DNA of 64,000 bases, from contig NZ_SRSH01000012.1 of assembly GCF_006175985.1 (NCBI RefSeq), forward strand, positions 1-64,000, in the 5' to 3' direction. The stretch comes from Methylotetracoccus oryzae (lineage in GTDB: Bacteria > Pseudomonadota > Gammaproteobacteria > Methylococcales > Methylococcaceae). The notes beneath the pieces were generated by a model. It was not told the DNA's origin. It saw nothing but the letters and a program-made list of their open reading frames with translations, and ran no database searches. The number at the start of each line of letters is the position of its first letter. Within the stretch, counting starts at the first letter, position 1. The translations under genes were made by a program, and so were the position numbers. Below are positions 1 through 8,156 of the stretch, piece after piece.

Positions 1-56
1 CGGGTCTGCTTCTTCTTCTGGTCATAGGCCAGCGAGGCGAAGGTCGTCTGTTTCAT
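1..56 (-). CDS. IS5-family transposase, N-terminal 18-19 residues (cut by window edge)
   Basis: Read on the minus strand from the ATG at 56-54, the sequence gives MKQTTFASLAYDQKKKQTR and runs off the window. This is the characteristic opening of transposases of the IS5 group, DDE enzymes that cut and paste their element. Only the start is present, so the catalytic core cannot be checked. The gene points away from the HNH gene that follows, and the sequence from here to about 120 should be the element's end. The assignment rests on the familiar N-terminal signature alone. Confidence 0.7.
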   Translation of the reverse strand, partial: MKQTTFASLAYDQKKKQT

Positions 57-120
57 CCGGTCACCGCGTTCACGTGCTCTGTTGGCGATAGCTTACCAGC
101 CGCATTTGTTCAGAGGCTCC
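1..120. mobile_element. End of an IS5-type insertion sequence, probable boundary at 120/121
   Basis: The transposase start at 56 leaves about 64 bp to the element tip. Reading inward from 120 on the minus strand, the sequence begins GGAGCCTCTGAACAAATG, which looks like an IS5-group terminal repeat. It is followed outside by CTAA (121-124), which fits the YTAR 4-bp target duplication of this group. The HNH reading frame becomes convincingly protein-like only after this point, which supports the boundary. The other end lies outside the window, so the repeat and duplication cannot be confirmed. Confidence 0.5.
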
Positions 121-188
121 CTAACGTTGCACAGCTTCGCCGAGTAGCAATAGGGGCTGAACTGGTTGATGGCACGCTTGAGTTACTC

Positions 189-764
189 ATGGATGAAGAG
201 TCCCGGGCATGCCTTGCGGCGACGCTCTTGACCTCGCATTTCTCCCCCGAGGTGGCCGTTCGATTGCAGGAGCAACGTCGCCTGCACGGCGAAGCTTTCG
301 ACTATAGCGTTGCACTCGATCATTCGGTGGGTGAGCAGGTGCGTGTGTCCGATGTGATGGGGCCTGGCAGCTATCAACCAGCTGCTCGCAGCCAGGGCTT
401 CCGGCGCTCGATTGTTATGCACTATGACCATCGATGTGCGCTGTGCGGCATTCGCATCGTCACACCGGAGGGACAGACCGCCGTCGATGCCGCGCATATC
501 GTGCCTTGGAGTGTCAGCCGCAATGACGACATCCGGAACGGAATGGCGTTGTGCAAGCTTTGTCACTGGGCTTTTGATCGCGGAATGATGAGCATCTCTG
601 ATAGCTACACCGTGGTGTTGTCGCGGAACCTATCGTCTGACAACAACGCGGCAGGCCTGCTCGGTGTATTGACGGGGCGGCGGCTTGTCGGGCCATTAGC
701 CAATGAACTCTGGCCCCATCGAGATAATCTGGCATGGCATCGGAAACAGTACGGGTTCACTTAG
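189..764 (+). CDS. HNH endonuclease, 5' part probably removed by the IS5 insertion
   Basis: This protein carries a ββα-metal HNH nuclease fold near its C-terminus. Paired cysteines sit at about residues 83/86 (HRCALCG), the DAAHIVPWS motif holds the catalytic His103, and conserved Asn lies in the NGMALCKLCHWAFDRG stretch with a second cysteine pair at 122/125. Such proteins are usually restriction-like or mobile-element nucleases of about 300 residues. The frame stays open upstream of the ATG at 189, and residues coded from 123 onward (NVAQLRRVAIGAELVDGTL) continue the family's helical segment. The natural start is therefore lost at the IS boundary near 120. The remaining product keeps the catalytic domain, but whether it is expressed or stable is unknown. 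It may be a pseudogene. Confidence 0.75.
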   Translation: MDEESRACLAATLLTSHFSPEVAVRLQEQRRLHGEAFDYSVALDHSVGEQVRVSDVMGPGSYQPAARSQGFRRSIVMHYDHRCALCGIRIVTPEGQTAVDAAHIVPWSVSRNDDIRNGMALCKLCHWAFDRGMMSISDSYTVVLSRNLSSDNNAAGLLGVLTGRRLVGPLANELWPHRDNLAWHRKQYGFT

Positions 765-981
765 ACGCTAGCCATGGTGACATAGGCTCTTTTGAGCCCG
801 CCATCGCTTGCAAATGCCCCTCATCGCTGCAGACCATGCCGAGGTTGTACAAGACATCGTGGTCTCGTGGGTTGGCCTGGAGTGCCGTCTCCAGCAACGG
901 CTTGGCTTCATCGTAGCGGACACTCTGGAGCCACGCCAGGACGGGCGCTCGCGGGCCCTCGTCGGCATGCAGTGTCGAGAG
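757..981 (-). pseudogene. Tetratricopeptide-repeat protein fragment
   Basis: Reading the minus strand in the frame that ends with the TGA at 759-757 gives a clear TPR unit: YDEAKPLLETALQANPRD followed by HDVLYNLGMVCSDEGHLQ. These match the TPR helix A/B consensus, with Leu-Gly-x-Tyr and Ala-Leu-x-x-x-Pro positions. There is no start codon or ribosome-binding site, and an in-frame TAA (984-982) that ends the antitoxin remnant lies just upstream. This is a relic of a larger gene, next to other broken genes. Confidence 0.5.
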
Positions 982-1148
982 TTACCGGCCGATCTTCTCA
1001 ACGAGCGTGCGCGCTTGAGCCTCCCGTCACGCAGCGCATCGCGGATCACTTCGCTCGTGGAAGCGTAGTCTCCGCTCTCCACGTCCTTACCTACGAGCGC
1101 CGCCAAGTCCCCGGTGAGCGCGATGCTGATCTTTTCGACGGTGGCCAT
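982..1148 (-). pseudogene. ParD-type antitoxin with a single-base frameshift
   Basis: From the ATG at 1148-1146 the frame reads MATVEKISIALTGDLAALVG and then a ribbon-helix-helix antitoxin body ending STSEVIRDALRDG. This is the type of ParD/CopG antitoxins that bind DNA and neutralise a ParE/RelE toxin. At about 1021-1024 the frame breaks. Adding one G to the GGG run restores EAQARTLVEKIGR and a TAA at 984-982, a normal ParD end. No toxin gene is visible beside it. It may be a true pseudogene or a homopolymer sequencing error; the unshifted frame runs on to 768 as junk. Confidence 0.55.
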
Positions 1149-1284
1149 AAGGTGACGCGATTGGATGACAGAGTTGGTGCTACTCAGTCGCACCATGGAT
1201 CCGGGGTCCGCGCAAAGCACACGAGGGTCTGCGCGGGGGTGACAGACCACGATCCGGTCGACGGCGTCGAGACGTGTCCGCTTG

Positions 1285-1435
1285 AGGTACGGTCGCGCGG
1301 GTCTGCAATCGTGTCGGGCGGGGGATGCTTGAACGCGCCCCGCGAGTCTCGTCGCCGGAGAGGATTGGGGTTTTGCCATGCTTCAAGCCCGTACTTTTGG
1401 CCACCGACCGAGACAGCGGGATTCGTCCATCGGCC
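1285..1435 (-). pseudogene. Tyrosine recombinase (integrase) remnant in three frames
   Basis: Three consecutive minus-strand pieces in different frames line up with the linker and catalytic-domain start of phage-type tyrosine recombinases: TNPAVSVGGQKYGL (about 1384-1425), KHGKTPILSGDETRG (about 1340-1385) and AFKHPPPDTIADPRDRT (about 1287-1337). Intact relatives read roughly NPA-SV-GPK, K-GKTPVL-A-EAR, then DTI-LRDRAL. The active-site Arg/His/Tyr region is absent or unreadable. At least two frameshifts make the gene dead. It points to a past integrating element here. Confidence 0.5.
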
Positions 1436-1672
1436 AGAGGCGGCACGTTGTTCGTGCGCTGCATTAGCCCATTCCCGTGATCGACGACCTTCTCAGAAAA
1501 CTGCGGACCGGCCCGTCGGGCTACCGAAGCCGCCGGTTACTGAGCTTTCCTGTCGAGATGCCCGGCGAGATCCAGACCGCGGAGAGACCCCATTGGGTGC
1601 CGTACGGCGGAATCACGCGATGAAGGCGTGGAGGAATAGCATGCCCCCTAAGGCTCACCAAAGCCCAGAGAA

Positions 1673-1701
1673 TGAGCGATAGGAAGTGGTGCTATCGCTC
1701 A
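1673..1701. repeat. Perfect 10-bp inverted repeat with 9-nt spacer
   Basis: TGAGCGATAG (1673-1682) and CTATCGCTCA (1692-1701) are exact reverse complements separated by nine bases. There is no T-run after either side, so it is not a typical intrinsic terminator. It lies 150 bp upstream of the NYN gene and 240 bp from the recombinase relic. It could be an operator or a leftover recombination site. Confidence 0.6.
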
Positions 1702-1851
1702 ATGGGCGGGACAGTCCAAGCAGGCTGATTGCGACGAATCACGTTGCCTATCCTTCAAGGTGACTTGGAGTTGCGTGGTTAGAGCCTGATTGTCCAGGCG
1801 TCTACCCAACTTCAGCCGAATCAGCGCAGCGGCAGCGGATGGGTTCGCATC

Positions 1852-2634
1852 ATGAATGTCCCTCTTCTCACCCGGACCGAAGTTGTGGAACAGCCAGCGG
1901 TCGCGCCGGAAGCGAATATCGGCCATCAGCCCGCCAATGCGACCCTCTACATCGACGCCGACAACCAGTCGTGCCAATGCGCGAAGTCGCTCGCGAACCT
2001 GCTCCGCAATGAATTGGGTCTGCAGGTAACCCGCATCGTCCTGGCCGGAAACAACCATGGCAAAGAGATCGAAAATTGGCGGGGCGCGCTGGCGGCCGAA
2101 CTCCCGGATATCGAGCCGTTGATTCTCCATGTCTCGTCCCGCAAGCAAGCCGCGGACGCCGCGCTGATCATGGAACTCGGCGCCAAGCTGGAGCGCCACC
2201 TGCAATACCGGGAGCGGATCATCGTTGTTTCCCGCGACGACTTCCTCGTCGGCGCTGCGGAACACGCCAAGACCAGGGGTTGCCTGGTCCTGGTCGCTTA
2301 CGCGCACGGTGAAATCCCCGCGGCCCGCTCGAGCCGGCTCACCACGCTGGTGTTGCCGGCTGTTTCGAAGCCGTCCTGTCTGCTCCCGACGGCGGATCAA
2401 GGCGTAACGGCGCCGTTAGCTCCCACCCAGACCGCTGATGTCGTGCGGACGGTGATCGCCGAACTGAGGAAGCTGTGTACGAAGCAGCCCGGGGGTGGCT
2501 ACAAAGCGAACGAGGTGGGACAGGCACTCTTCAAGCTTGGCTTCGACACAAAGGCAAAGAGAGCACGGTTCCTGAAGACGATCCCGGGACTCCATGAGCA
2601 GGGTTCGGGGCCGGACAAGGGCTTGGTGTTCTGA
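1852..2634 (+). CDS. NYN-domain (PIN-like) RNase with a C-terminal LOTUS/OST-HTH-like domain
   Basis: Residues about 30-175 form a NYN domain, a PIN-fold metal-dependent RNase family related to LabA and MARF1. The acidic residues expected at the active site are visible: Asp35 and Asp37 with Asn38 in YIDADNQS, Asp102 in KQAADAALIMEL, and Asp129/130 in VVSRDDFL. Residues about 195-260 (VVRTVIAELRKLC through GPDKGLVF) look like a small winged-helix OST-HTH/LOTUS domain, an RNA-binding partner often fused to NYN. No signal peptide or membrane segment is present. The gene stands alone between a decayed element and a nuclease gene, so a role in RNA turnover or defence is only inferred. Confidence 0.7.
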   Translation: MNVPLLTRTEVVEQPAVAPEANIGHQPANATLYIDADNQSCQCAKSLANLLRNELGLQVTRIVLAGNNHGKEIENWRGALAAELPDIEPLILHVSSRKQAADAALIMELGAKLERHLQYRERIIVVSRDDFLVGAAEHAKTRGCLVLVAYAHGEIPAARSSRLTTLVLPAVSKPSCLLPTADQGVTAPLAPTQTADVVRTVIAELRKLCTKQPGGGYKANEVGQALFKLGFDTKAKRARFLKTIPGLHEQGSGPDKGLVF

Positions 2635-2925
2635 GCCGTTTGGGTGCGTAACTCCGGCCACAGCTGAACTTGCCGCATCGTCCGCCATCACCGCGGGTTA
2701 AATGGTCTGGCCATCGATCTCGTTGCGATCCGGTGGCGTGTAACCGTCGTCTGCTTTCGCCCGGGCTCATCGATGACACCGGGCCTTACTGGAGCCGCGC
2801 GGTCGATGCCTGACTGGCGGAGTACCGCAGCGCGGTTGCCACCAGGGAGCGAGACGCGCGAGCTTCCGAATGCCGCCATCGGCAAGTGTCAAAAAGTATG
2901 GATGGCACGATCGACAGCGATGCCG

Positions 2926-3049
2926 CTAAGTGTGCCGGGGTGTGATCCGGCACTGCGGATAGGTCGAGCAAGCCCACACCGAGGTGCCGGCCGGATCGCC
3001 ACGCCGGGCGGTGCGGAGAATCATCGGCGAGCCACATCGCGGGCAGACC
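2926..3049 (-). pseudogene. Topoisomerase-type C4 zinc ribbon cut off from the Mrr-like gene
   Basis: In the frame shifted by one relative to the Mrr-like gene, the minus strand encodes VCPRCGSPMILRTARRG followed by SVWACSTYPQCR and a stop at 2926. This is a standard C4 zinc ribbon (CPxCG...WxCSxYPxC) as found at the C-terminus of Mrr-family and topoisomerase proteins. It has no start of its own. It is best read as the separated tail of the preceding gene. Confidence 0.65.
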
Positions 3050-3740
3050 GGGGCTCGACGGCAACGGGGCGAACCTCGGTCGCATTCTGGATCCCCGGCG
3101 GCTTCCCCGCTACCTGATGCGCCTGAACCGCACGCACCAGCTCCAACAACGCATGACCGTCGATCAACTGCAGCGGCTTGCCCTTGGCGAAAGCCCGGGC
3201 CTCGGCCGTGTACACACCGGACGTGATGAGGATTGCGCGGTCCGCCGGATCGGCCGCCAGGAGCCCGAAGAGCTCGCGCACCTCCCGCACGCCCACCTTG
3301 AAGGTCTTCCAGCGCTTGCACTGGACCAACACGCGTTCTTCCCGGCCGTGGAGGATCAGATCGATACCCCCGCCGGCGCCGCCGAGACCGGTCTCCTCGA
3401 CTTGGTAACCCTTCCGCCGGAAGGCCTCGCCGCAGAGCACCTCGAACTCCTTCCAGGACATGGCCCGCATCGACTCGATTCCGGATTGGCGATCGAGCAG
3501 CTTCCGCCGCTCGAAGCTACGGAGGAATGAAGCCGGGGCCATCAGCAGGAAGAGGAGGGCGATCCAGTGCGCGTTCGGTGCGAGCGCTCTGGCCAGACCC
3601 GCGAGGATCGGATTGTTCCCGGCGGCGGATGGCAACCCGTACTTCAGGATGGTGTAGATGATCCCGGCGATGAGGACGCTGACCCACCAGGGAAGGCGGA
3701 TCAAGGACTCGAATGGATTTCCTCTTCGACTCGGAACCAT
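3021..3740 (-). CDS. Membrane-anchored Mrr-like restriction endonuclease, zinc ribbon lost by frameshift
   Basis: The 239-residue product has two predicted membrane helices (about residues 16-36 and 57-75) followed by an Mrr_cat nuclease domain from about 95 (MSWKEFEVLCGEAFRRKGYQVEE). The PD-(D/E)XK core is intact: Asp in GGIDLIL and Gln-x-Lys in VLVQCKRWK. Mrr enzymes cut modified or foreign DNA; membrane-tethered versions are common, with unknown targets. Relatives end in a C4 zinc ribbon. Here that ribbon lies in the -1 frame directly after a CCCC run (plus-strand 3050-3053), and the current frame stops soon after it. One extra C would give a 271-residue protein ending at 2926. A paralogue without catalytic residues lies at 18829-19617. 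Confidence 0.75.
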   Translation of the reverse strand: MVPSRRGNPFESLIRLPWWVSVLIAGIIYTILKYGLPSAAGNNPILAGLARALAPNAHWIALLFLLMAPASFLRSFERRKLLDRQSGIESMRAMSWKEFEVLCGEAFRRKGYQVEETGLGGAGGGIDLILHGREERVLVQCKRWKTFKVGVREVRELFGLLAADPADRAILITSGVYTAEARAFAKGKPLQLIDGHALLELVRAVQAHQVAGKPPGIQNATEVRPVAVEPRSARDVARR

Positions 3741-4035
3741 GGTGCTCTCCGTGTGAGGGGGCTGGTTGCCGGGAGTGTAGCGGAGCGGTCAGAGGCTTAC
3801 ACGCGCCGCGACCACGGATGGGGCATCGAGCCACGTAACGGGAGGCTCTTTGACGTTCCGCCCATCGCAATCGGGTAGTCTCTCGCGAGCGTCGGCGGGT
3901 TCCGGGTGCGGCTTGGGTTCAAGGACCCTGTCGATGATTCAGGGCTTGCCGGCACACACAGGTTTCGACCTGGCCGATGCGTTCAGCTCGACTGTTGTTG
4001 CAGCGGTTTCCATCGAGTTGCGACGTTCGCTCCGG

Positions 4036-5538
4036 TTAGTTCAGCCTCGCCCGCATCGTGTGGAAGCTCGTTTCGATGGTGGCCGAGGGTTGCCGATCCA
4101 TCCGGCTGACGAAGCAGATGGCGAGCGACGCGGCGAGAAAGCCTGGCACCAGTTCGTACAGGCCCGCGACCGGGCCCGAAGGCAGTCCGAACCACGGGCC
4201 GTGGTGCCACAACACCACGGTGATGGCGCCCACCAGCATGCCGGCCAGCGCGCCATGACGCGTCATACGCGGCCACGTGACCGAGAGCAACACGACCGGG
4301 CCGAAGGCGGCGCCGAAGCCCGCCCAGGCATAGCCAACCAGGCCGAGCACGCGGCTTTCCGGATCGGACGCAATGCCCATCGCCAGAGCGGCGACTGCCA
4401 GCACCATGGCGCGTCCGAACCAGACCAGTTCGCGCTGCGAGGCGCCGGGCCGAATGAAGGCTCGATAAAGATCTTCGGTCAGCGCGGACGAGCAAACCAG
4501 CAGCTGACAGGACAGGGTGCTCATGATCGCGGCGAGGATTGCTGCCAGGGCGAGCCCGGCCAGCCATGGCTGGAACAGGGTCATCGCGAGCGTCATGAAC
4601 ACGGCTTCCCGGTTCTGGGTTACGGGCGCTGCGAGATCCGGGTGCCGAGCGAAGTAGGCGATGCCGAAGAAGCCCGCGGCGATGGCGCCACTCAGACACA
4701 GCACCATCCAGGTCATGCCGATGCGACGCGCACTCGCCATGCCTTCAGGCTCTGAGGCGGCCATGAAGCGGGCCAGAATGTGCGGCTGGCCCATGTAACC
4801 GAGGCCCCAGGCCAGCAGCGAGACGACCCCGATCGCGGTCGACCCGCCGAAGGCGTTGATGTACCGATCGTCCAGTTTCGCGACCTCAGCGAATGCTGCG
4901 GGAATGCCGCCGAGTTCGACCAGGACCATCGCCGGTGCGAGCAATAGCGCAAATATCATCAGGGCGGCTTGAACCGTGTCGGTCCAGCTGACCGCCAGGA
5001 ACCCGCCGACGAACACATAGGCGATCGTCGCAGCGGCACTGGCCCATAGCGCGGTGCCGTAGTCGAGCGTGAAAGCCTGCTGAAACAGACGTGCTCCGGC
5101 GACCATGCCGGAGGCGCAATAGATCGTGAAGAAAAATAGAATCACGGCCGCGGCCAGGACGCGAAGTAGCCGTGTCGGGTCCTCGAACCGGTAGGTGAAA
5201 TAGTCCGGCAAGGTCAGCGCATCGTGCGTGAGTTCCGTATAGACGCGCAGGCGTGCCGCGACCAGGTACCAGTTGACCCACGCGCCTACTGCCAGACCGA
5301 CGCCTATCCATGCTTCGGTCAGGCCTGTGGCGAAAATGGCGCCCGGCAAGCCCATCAGGAGCCAGCCGCTCATGTCCGAGGCGCCGGCGCTCAGGGCGGT
5401 CACGAATGGGCCCAGCCGCCGGCCGCCCAGGATATAGTCTGACAGATTGTGGGTGTGGCGCCAGGCCGCGCCGCCGATGCCGATCATTGCGACGAGGTAT
5501 AGGACGAAGGTGGTCGTGATCGGGCTGCTCGATCCCAT
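4036..5538 (-). CDS. putP: Sodium/proline symporter
   Basis: A 500-residue sodium:solute symporter with about 12-13 hydrophobic helices. Signature stretches include the N-terminal LSDYILGGRRLGPFVTALSAG and ASDMSGWLLMGLPGAIFATG, which form the sodium and substrate site in PutP, and ALTLPDYFTYRFED, typical of the proline branch. The enzyme imports proline with Na+ as a nutrient or osmoprotectant. Length matches E. coli PutP (about 500). The start ATG at 5538 directly precedes MGSSSPITTTFVLYL. No putA lies nearby. It is flanked by gene-poor DNA and seems to be its own unit. Confidence 0.9.
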   Translation of the reverse strand: MGSSSPITTTFVLYLVAMIGIGGAAWRHTHNLSDYILGGRRLGPFVTALSAGASDMSGWLLMGLPGAIFATGLTEAWIGVGLAVGAWVNWYLVAARLRVYTELTHDALTLPDYFTYRFEDPTRLLRVLAAAVILFFFTIYCASGMVAGARLFQQAFTLDYGTALWASAAATIAYVFVGGFLAVSWTDTVQAALMIFALLLAPAMVLVELGGIPAAFAEVAKLDDRYINAFGGSTAIGVVSLLAWGLGYMGQPHILARFMAASEPEGMASARRIGMTWMVLCLSGAIAAGFFGIAYFARHPDLAAPVTQNREAVFMTLAMTLFQPWLAGLALAAILAAIMSTLSCQLLVCSSALTEDLYRAFIRPGASQRELVWFGRAMVLAVAALAMGIASDPESRVLGLVGYAWAGFGAAFGPVVLLSVTWPRMTRHGALAGMLVGAITVVLWHHGPWFGLPSGPVAGLYELVPGFLAASLAICFVSRMDRQPSATIETSFHTMRARLN

Positions 5539-5974
5539 GGGCGCGAGTTGTGGTGGAATACGGCGGCAACGCCGAGGGGCGTAGTTTGAATTCTGCGGGG
5601 CCGGTGCCCCTCAGGCAAGTTCTCGCTGTCGTGGCGTTGCCGAACGTCTCCACCCCAGAACGTCCCGAAACCCGATCGCGCGACACTTTGGGCTGCGCGG
5701 TTCCAGATGTCGCCGGAGCGTCTCGTGCTCCAGTCCGACGCGGCGCCTGCTGTGGGTGGGGTCCGTTGCCTGGGCGTTCGATTCGGGTCGCAAGAAATGC
5801 TCGCTTCAGCGGACGATGCGAGTCGTGGCCCCTGAACCGGCTTCGGTCTCGGCCGGCGCCAAGGAACGTGCTGCCACCGGGCCGGTCCAACGAGGCAGCA
5901 GAAGGAGAGCCGGGGGAGTCTACGCTAGTGGCGCCCCGGCTTTTCGATGCGATTCACTTCTTCGGAGAGTCGTC
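5539..5974. other. Intergenic stretch upstream of putP and the small membrane protein
   Basis: Divergent control region of about 435 bp. Open frames across it have no recognisable protein character. A Shine-Dalgarno-like GGAGAG lies just before the ATG at 5975. I could not pick out a convincing promoter. Confidence 0.4.
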
Positions 5975-6136
5975 ATGTCAACCGAATCGAAAGCACCCTC
6001 GAACACCAAAAAGGTGTTCAAGGAAACCGTAGCCATCTACCAAAACGACTTGAATGGGATCTTGAAGAATCCCGTACCGTTGCTGATCACGCTCGCCGGG
6101 CTGATGGCTTTCTGGCTGATCGTGAAATGGCTGTGA
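5975..6136 (+). CDS. Small single-pass membrane protein (53 aa), unknown function
   Basis: Starts at the ATG preceded by GGAGAG with good spacing and encodes MSTESKAPSNTKKVFKETVA, then a hydrophobic helix at about residues 34-50 (VPLLITLAGLMAFWLIV) and a short Lys-Trp-Leu tail. A charged N-terminal half with one C-terminal helix fits a tail-anchored or inner-membrane small protein. The frame upstream of this ATG is not protein-like. I do not recognise the family and there is no operon context to suggest a role. Confidence 0.55.
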   Translation: MSTESKAPSNTKKVFKETVAIYQNDLNGILKNPVPLLITLAGLMAFWLIVKWL

Positions 6137-6634
6137 CCCATAGGCGGGCGTCACGCCAACGGCAGCGCAAGAAGGTATCATCCACGAGCCAGAGCGCGGA
6201 CCCTGCCGTGCTCACCGGTCCCCATGCCACGCGGGGTATCCTGAAAGGGGATGATTCCCGCCTTGACCATCCGTTGGCGGCGCCCGATCAGGACGATTGA
6301 GCTTCATTGAGTCAACCCGGTCGTGTGCCGCTTCGGCGCGGTGTCGAGATGCGCCGGGAGTAGGCTCGGGAATGGGGCGGGCGGCGCCGGAGAACGCGAA
6401 GCGCCCGGAGTAGCCAGTGCCGGCTTCCTGGGTTAAGCGAAACCGGTGGCCGCTCGCACGCAAGGTCTTCGTGACGTAAGGCGACTCACGCCCGCGTGCT
6501 CATACCCAATGGGCGACGCATCCAGATGCGCCTGAATGCCTGCCGGCTGCGACGAATCGGCAAGGTATACCTAAACTGTCAGTTCGAGTCGCCTCGCTCG
6601 ACTCCGCTTCGCTTCCTTATGGCCCGCTACCGCG
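6137..6634. other. Gene-free stretch upstream of the sensor kinase
   Basis: About 500 bp with no frame that looks like a protein on either strand. No tRNA-like or terminator structure was recognised. It presumably carries the promoter of the kinase gene that starts at 6635. Confidence 0.4.
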
Positions 6635-8107
6635 ATGACACAAGCCTGTATCCTGATCGTCGAAGATGAACCGCTGGTGCGCGAGGTGCTGGCAGCCGTG
6701 CTTGCCGATGACGCCTATCGGCTCGAATTTGCGACTTGCGGTGAGGAGGCGCTGACAATCGCCACGGAGTTGCGACCGGATCTGATCCTGCTGGACATCA
6801 TGATGCCGGGGATGAATGGTTACGAGGTGTGTCGCCGCATTCGTCTGGCGCCGGATCTCGCCCCGATCCCGATTCTGATGCTGACGGCTCTGGATGATGC
6901 CGCCTCGCGCCTGGAAGGCATCAACGCCGGTGCCGATGACTTTCTGTCGAAGCCTTTCGATCGAGCTGAATTGTGTGCGCGAGTGCGCACGATCGTCCGG
7001 CTGAATCGTTATCGCAAACTGATCGAAGAAAAAGAGCGGTTCCTGCGCTTGGCCGAGATGCTGCCGCATGGGATCGTGCTGCTGGACGCCGACGGGCGGA
7101 TCCGGTTTGCCAACCCTGCGCTCGCGGGCTTGCTGCGACTGTCTCGTGTCGAGGACCTGCTGGGCCAGGATTTCATGGTATTGCTGGCGCCCGGACATGA
7201 CGGACTGGTGAAAGCCTGTATCGACGACCTGCGCGAGGACGCGACGGGGTTTCGGGACGTCGAGGCGATGCTGAAGCGCAGTGACGATAGCAGCTTTCCG
7301 GTCGCCATCGATGGCGTCCGCTATCCTGCGATGTCCGAGCCGCTGATCCAGCTCGTGGTGCGCGACACGACCGAACAGCGAGAGTATCTTGCCGCCCTTG
7401 AACGTGAGGCCTACCAGCAGCGCTCGGCGGGAGCCGCCTATCTGGCAACGGTGCAGCGCATGGAAGGTCGGTCGCGGCAGTTGCTCGAAACCCAGGAATT
7501 CGAGCGGCGCATGCTCGCGCGTGAATTGCACGACGAGATCGGGCAACAACTGGGCGCGCTCAAGTTGCATTTGAGAGTTTTGGGGCGCGGTACCGACAAT
7601 GCTCAGCAGGTCTCCCGCTTGGCCGAATGCCTGGAAATCGTCGATGCCACGATTGGTGCAATCCGGAATCGCGCGCTCGAGTTGCGTCCCTCGATGCTCG
7701 ACGATTTCGGCCTGCAGGCCGCGCTGGACTGGTATTGCAGTCGCCAGGCCGAACGCAGTGGTGCATCGATCGAGGTCGTTCTGGATGGCTTGGAGGAGCG
7801 TCCGTTGCCGGATGTCGAAACTGCTTGTTTTCGTATCGTTCAAGAGGCCGTCAATAATGCCTTGCGCCATGGTGAGAGTCATCATATCGAGATCGGCTTG
7901 AGCAGTCTTGGTCAGCAGATTGCGCTGCGCGTACAGGATGATGGCCGCGGTTTCATTGCGCCGAGCGTGCTGGCCACGACGGCGCGCGGCGCAGGCTTTG
8001 GAATCTCGAGTATGCGCGAGCGCGCGGAACTGCTTGGCGGCAACTTTTCGATTACCAGCACGCCCGGGGTTGGCACTCTGGTTGAGGCGATGATACCGTT
8101 GTCCTGA
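6635..8107 (+). CDS. REC-PAS-histidine kinase (NarX/HisKA_3 type)
   Basis: A 490-residue soluble signalling protein with three parts. An N-terminal receiver (about 1-120) has acceptor Asp54 in LILLDIMMPG and Lys in FLSKPFD. A PAS sensor follows (about 135-250), then a HisKA_3 dimerisation domain with phospho-acceptor His299 in ARELHDEIGQQLGALK. It ends in a HATPase domain (Asn box IVQEAVNNALRHG, G box DDGRGF). There is no membrane segment, so the receiver suggests it is itself controlled by another kinase. The NarL-type regulator 126 bp downstream is the likely phosphorylation target. The pair sits just ahead of the stressosome operon and may feed into the same stress network, which is inference from position. 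Confidence 0.85.
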   Translation: MTQACILIVEDEPLVREVLAAVLADDAYRLEFATCGEEALTIATELRPDLILLDIMMPGMNGYEVCRRIRLAPDLAPIPILMLTALDDAASRLEGINAGADDFLSKPFDRAELCARVRTIVRLNRYRKLIEEKERFLRLAEMLPHGIVLLDADGRIRFANPALAGLLRLSRVEDLLGQDFMVLLAPGHDGLVKACIDDLREDATGFRDVEAMLKRSDDSSFPVAIDGVRYPAMSEPLIQLVVRDTTEQREYLAALEREAYQQRSAGAAYLATVQRMEGRSRQLLETQEFERRMLARELHDEIGQQLGALKLHLRVLGRGTDNAQQVSRLAECLEIVDATIGAIRNRALELRPSMLDDFGLQAALDWYCSRQAERSGASIEVVLDGLEERPLPDVETACFRIVQEAVNNALRHGESHHIEIGLSSLGQQIALRVQDDGRGFIAPSVLATTARGAGFGISSMRERAELLGGNFSITSTPGVGTLVEAMIPLS

Positions 8108-8156
8108 ACGAGAGAGCCTAAGTCGTTTTCACTGCGCGGTATTATTCACGGCCCGG

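Larger units (their letters stand above)
1149..1851. other. Gene-poor stretch between the ParD relic and the NYN gene
   Basis: Apart from the broken recombinase (about 1285-1435) and one perfect inverted repeat (1673-1701), I see no credible coding region here. Open frames on both strands have no recognisable protein features and lack plausible starts. The DNA looks like decayed mobile-element sequence leading into the promoter region of the gene at 1852. Confidence 0.5.

Noticed and set aside
3850-4755. 301-codon plus-strand frame opposite putP
   Set aside because: Arg/Gly/His-rich antisense frame without membrane helices or motifs; putP on the other strand is clear.
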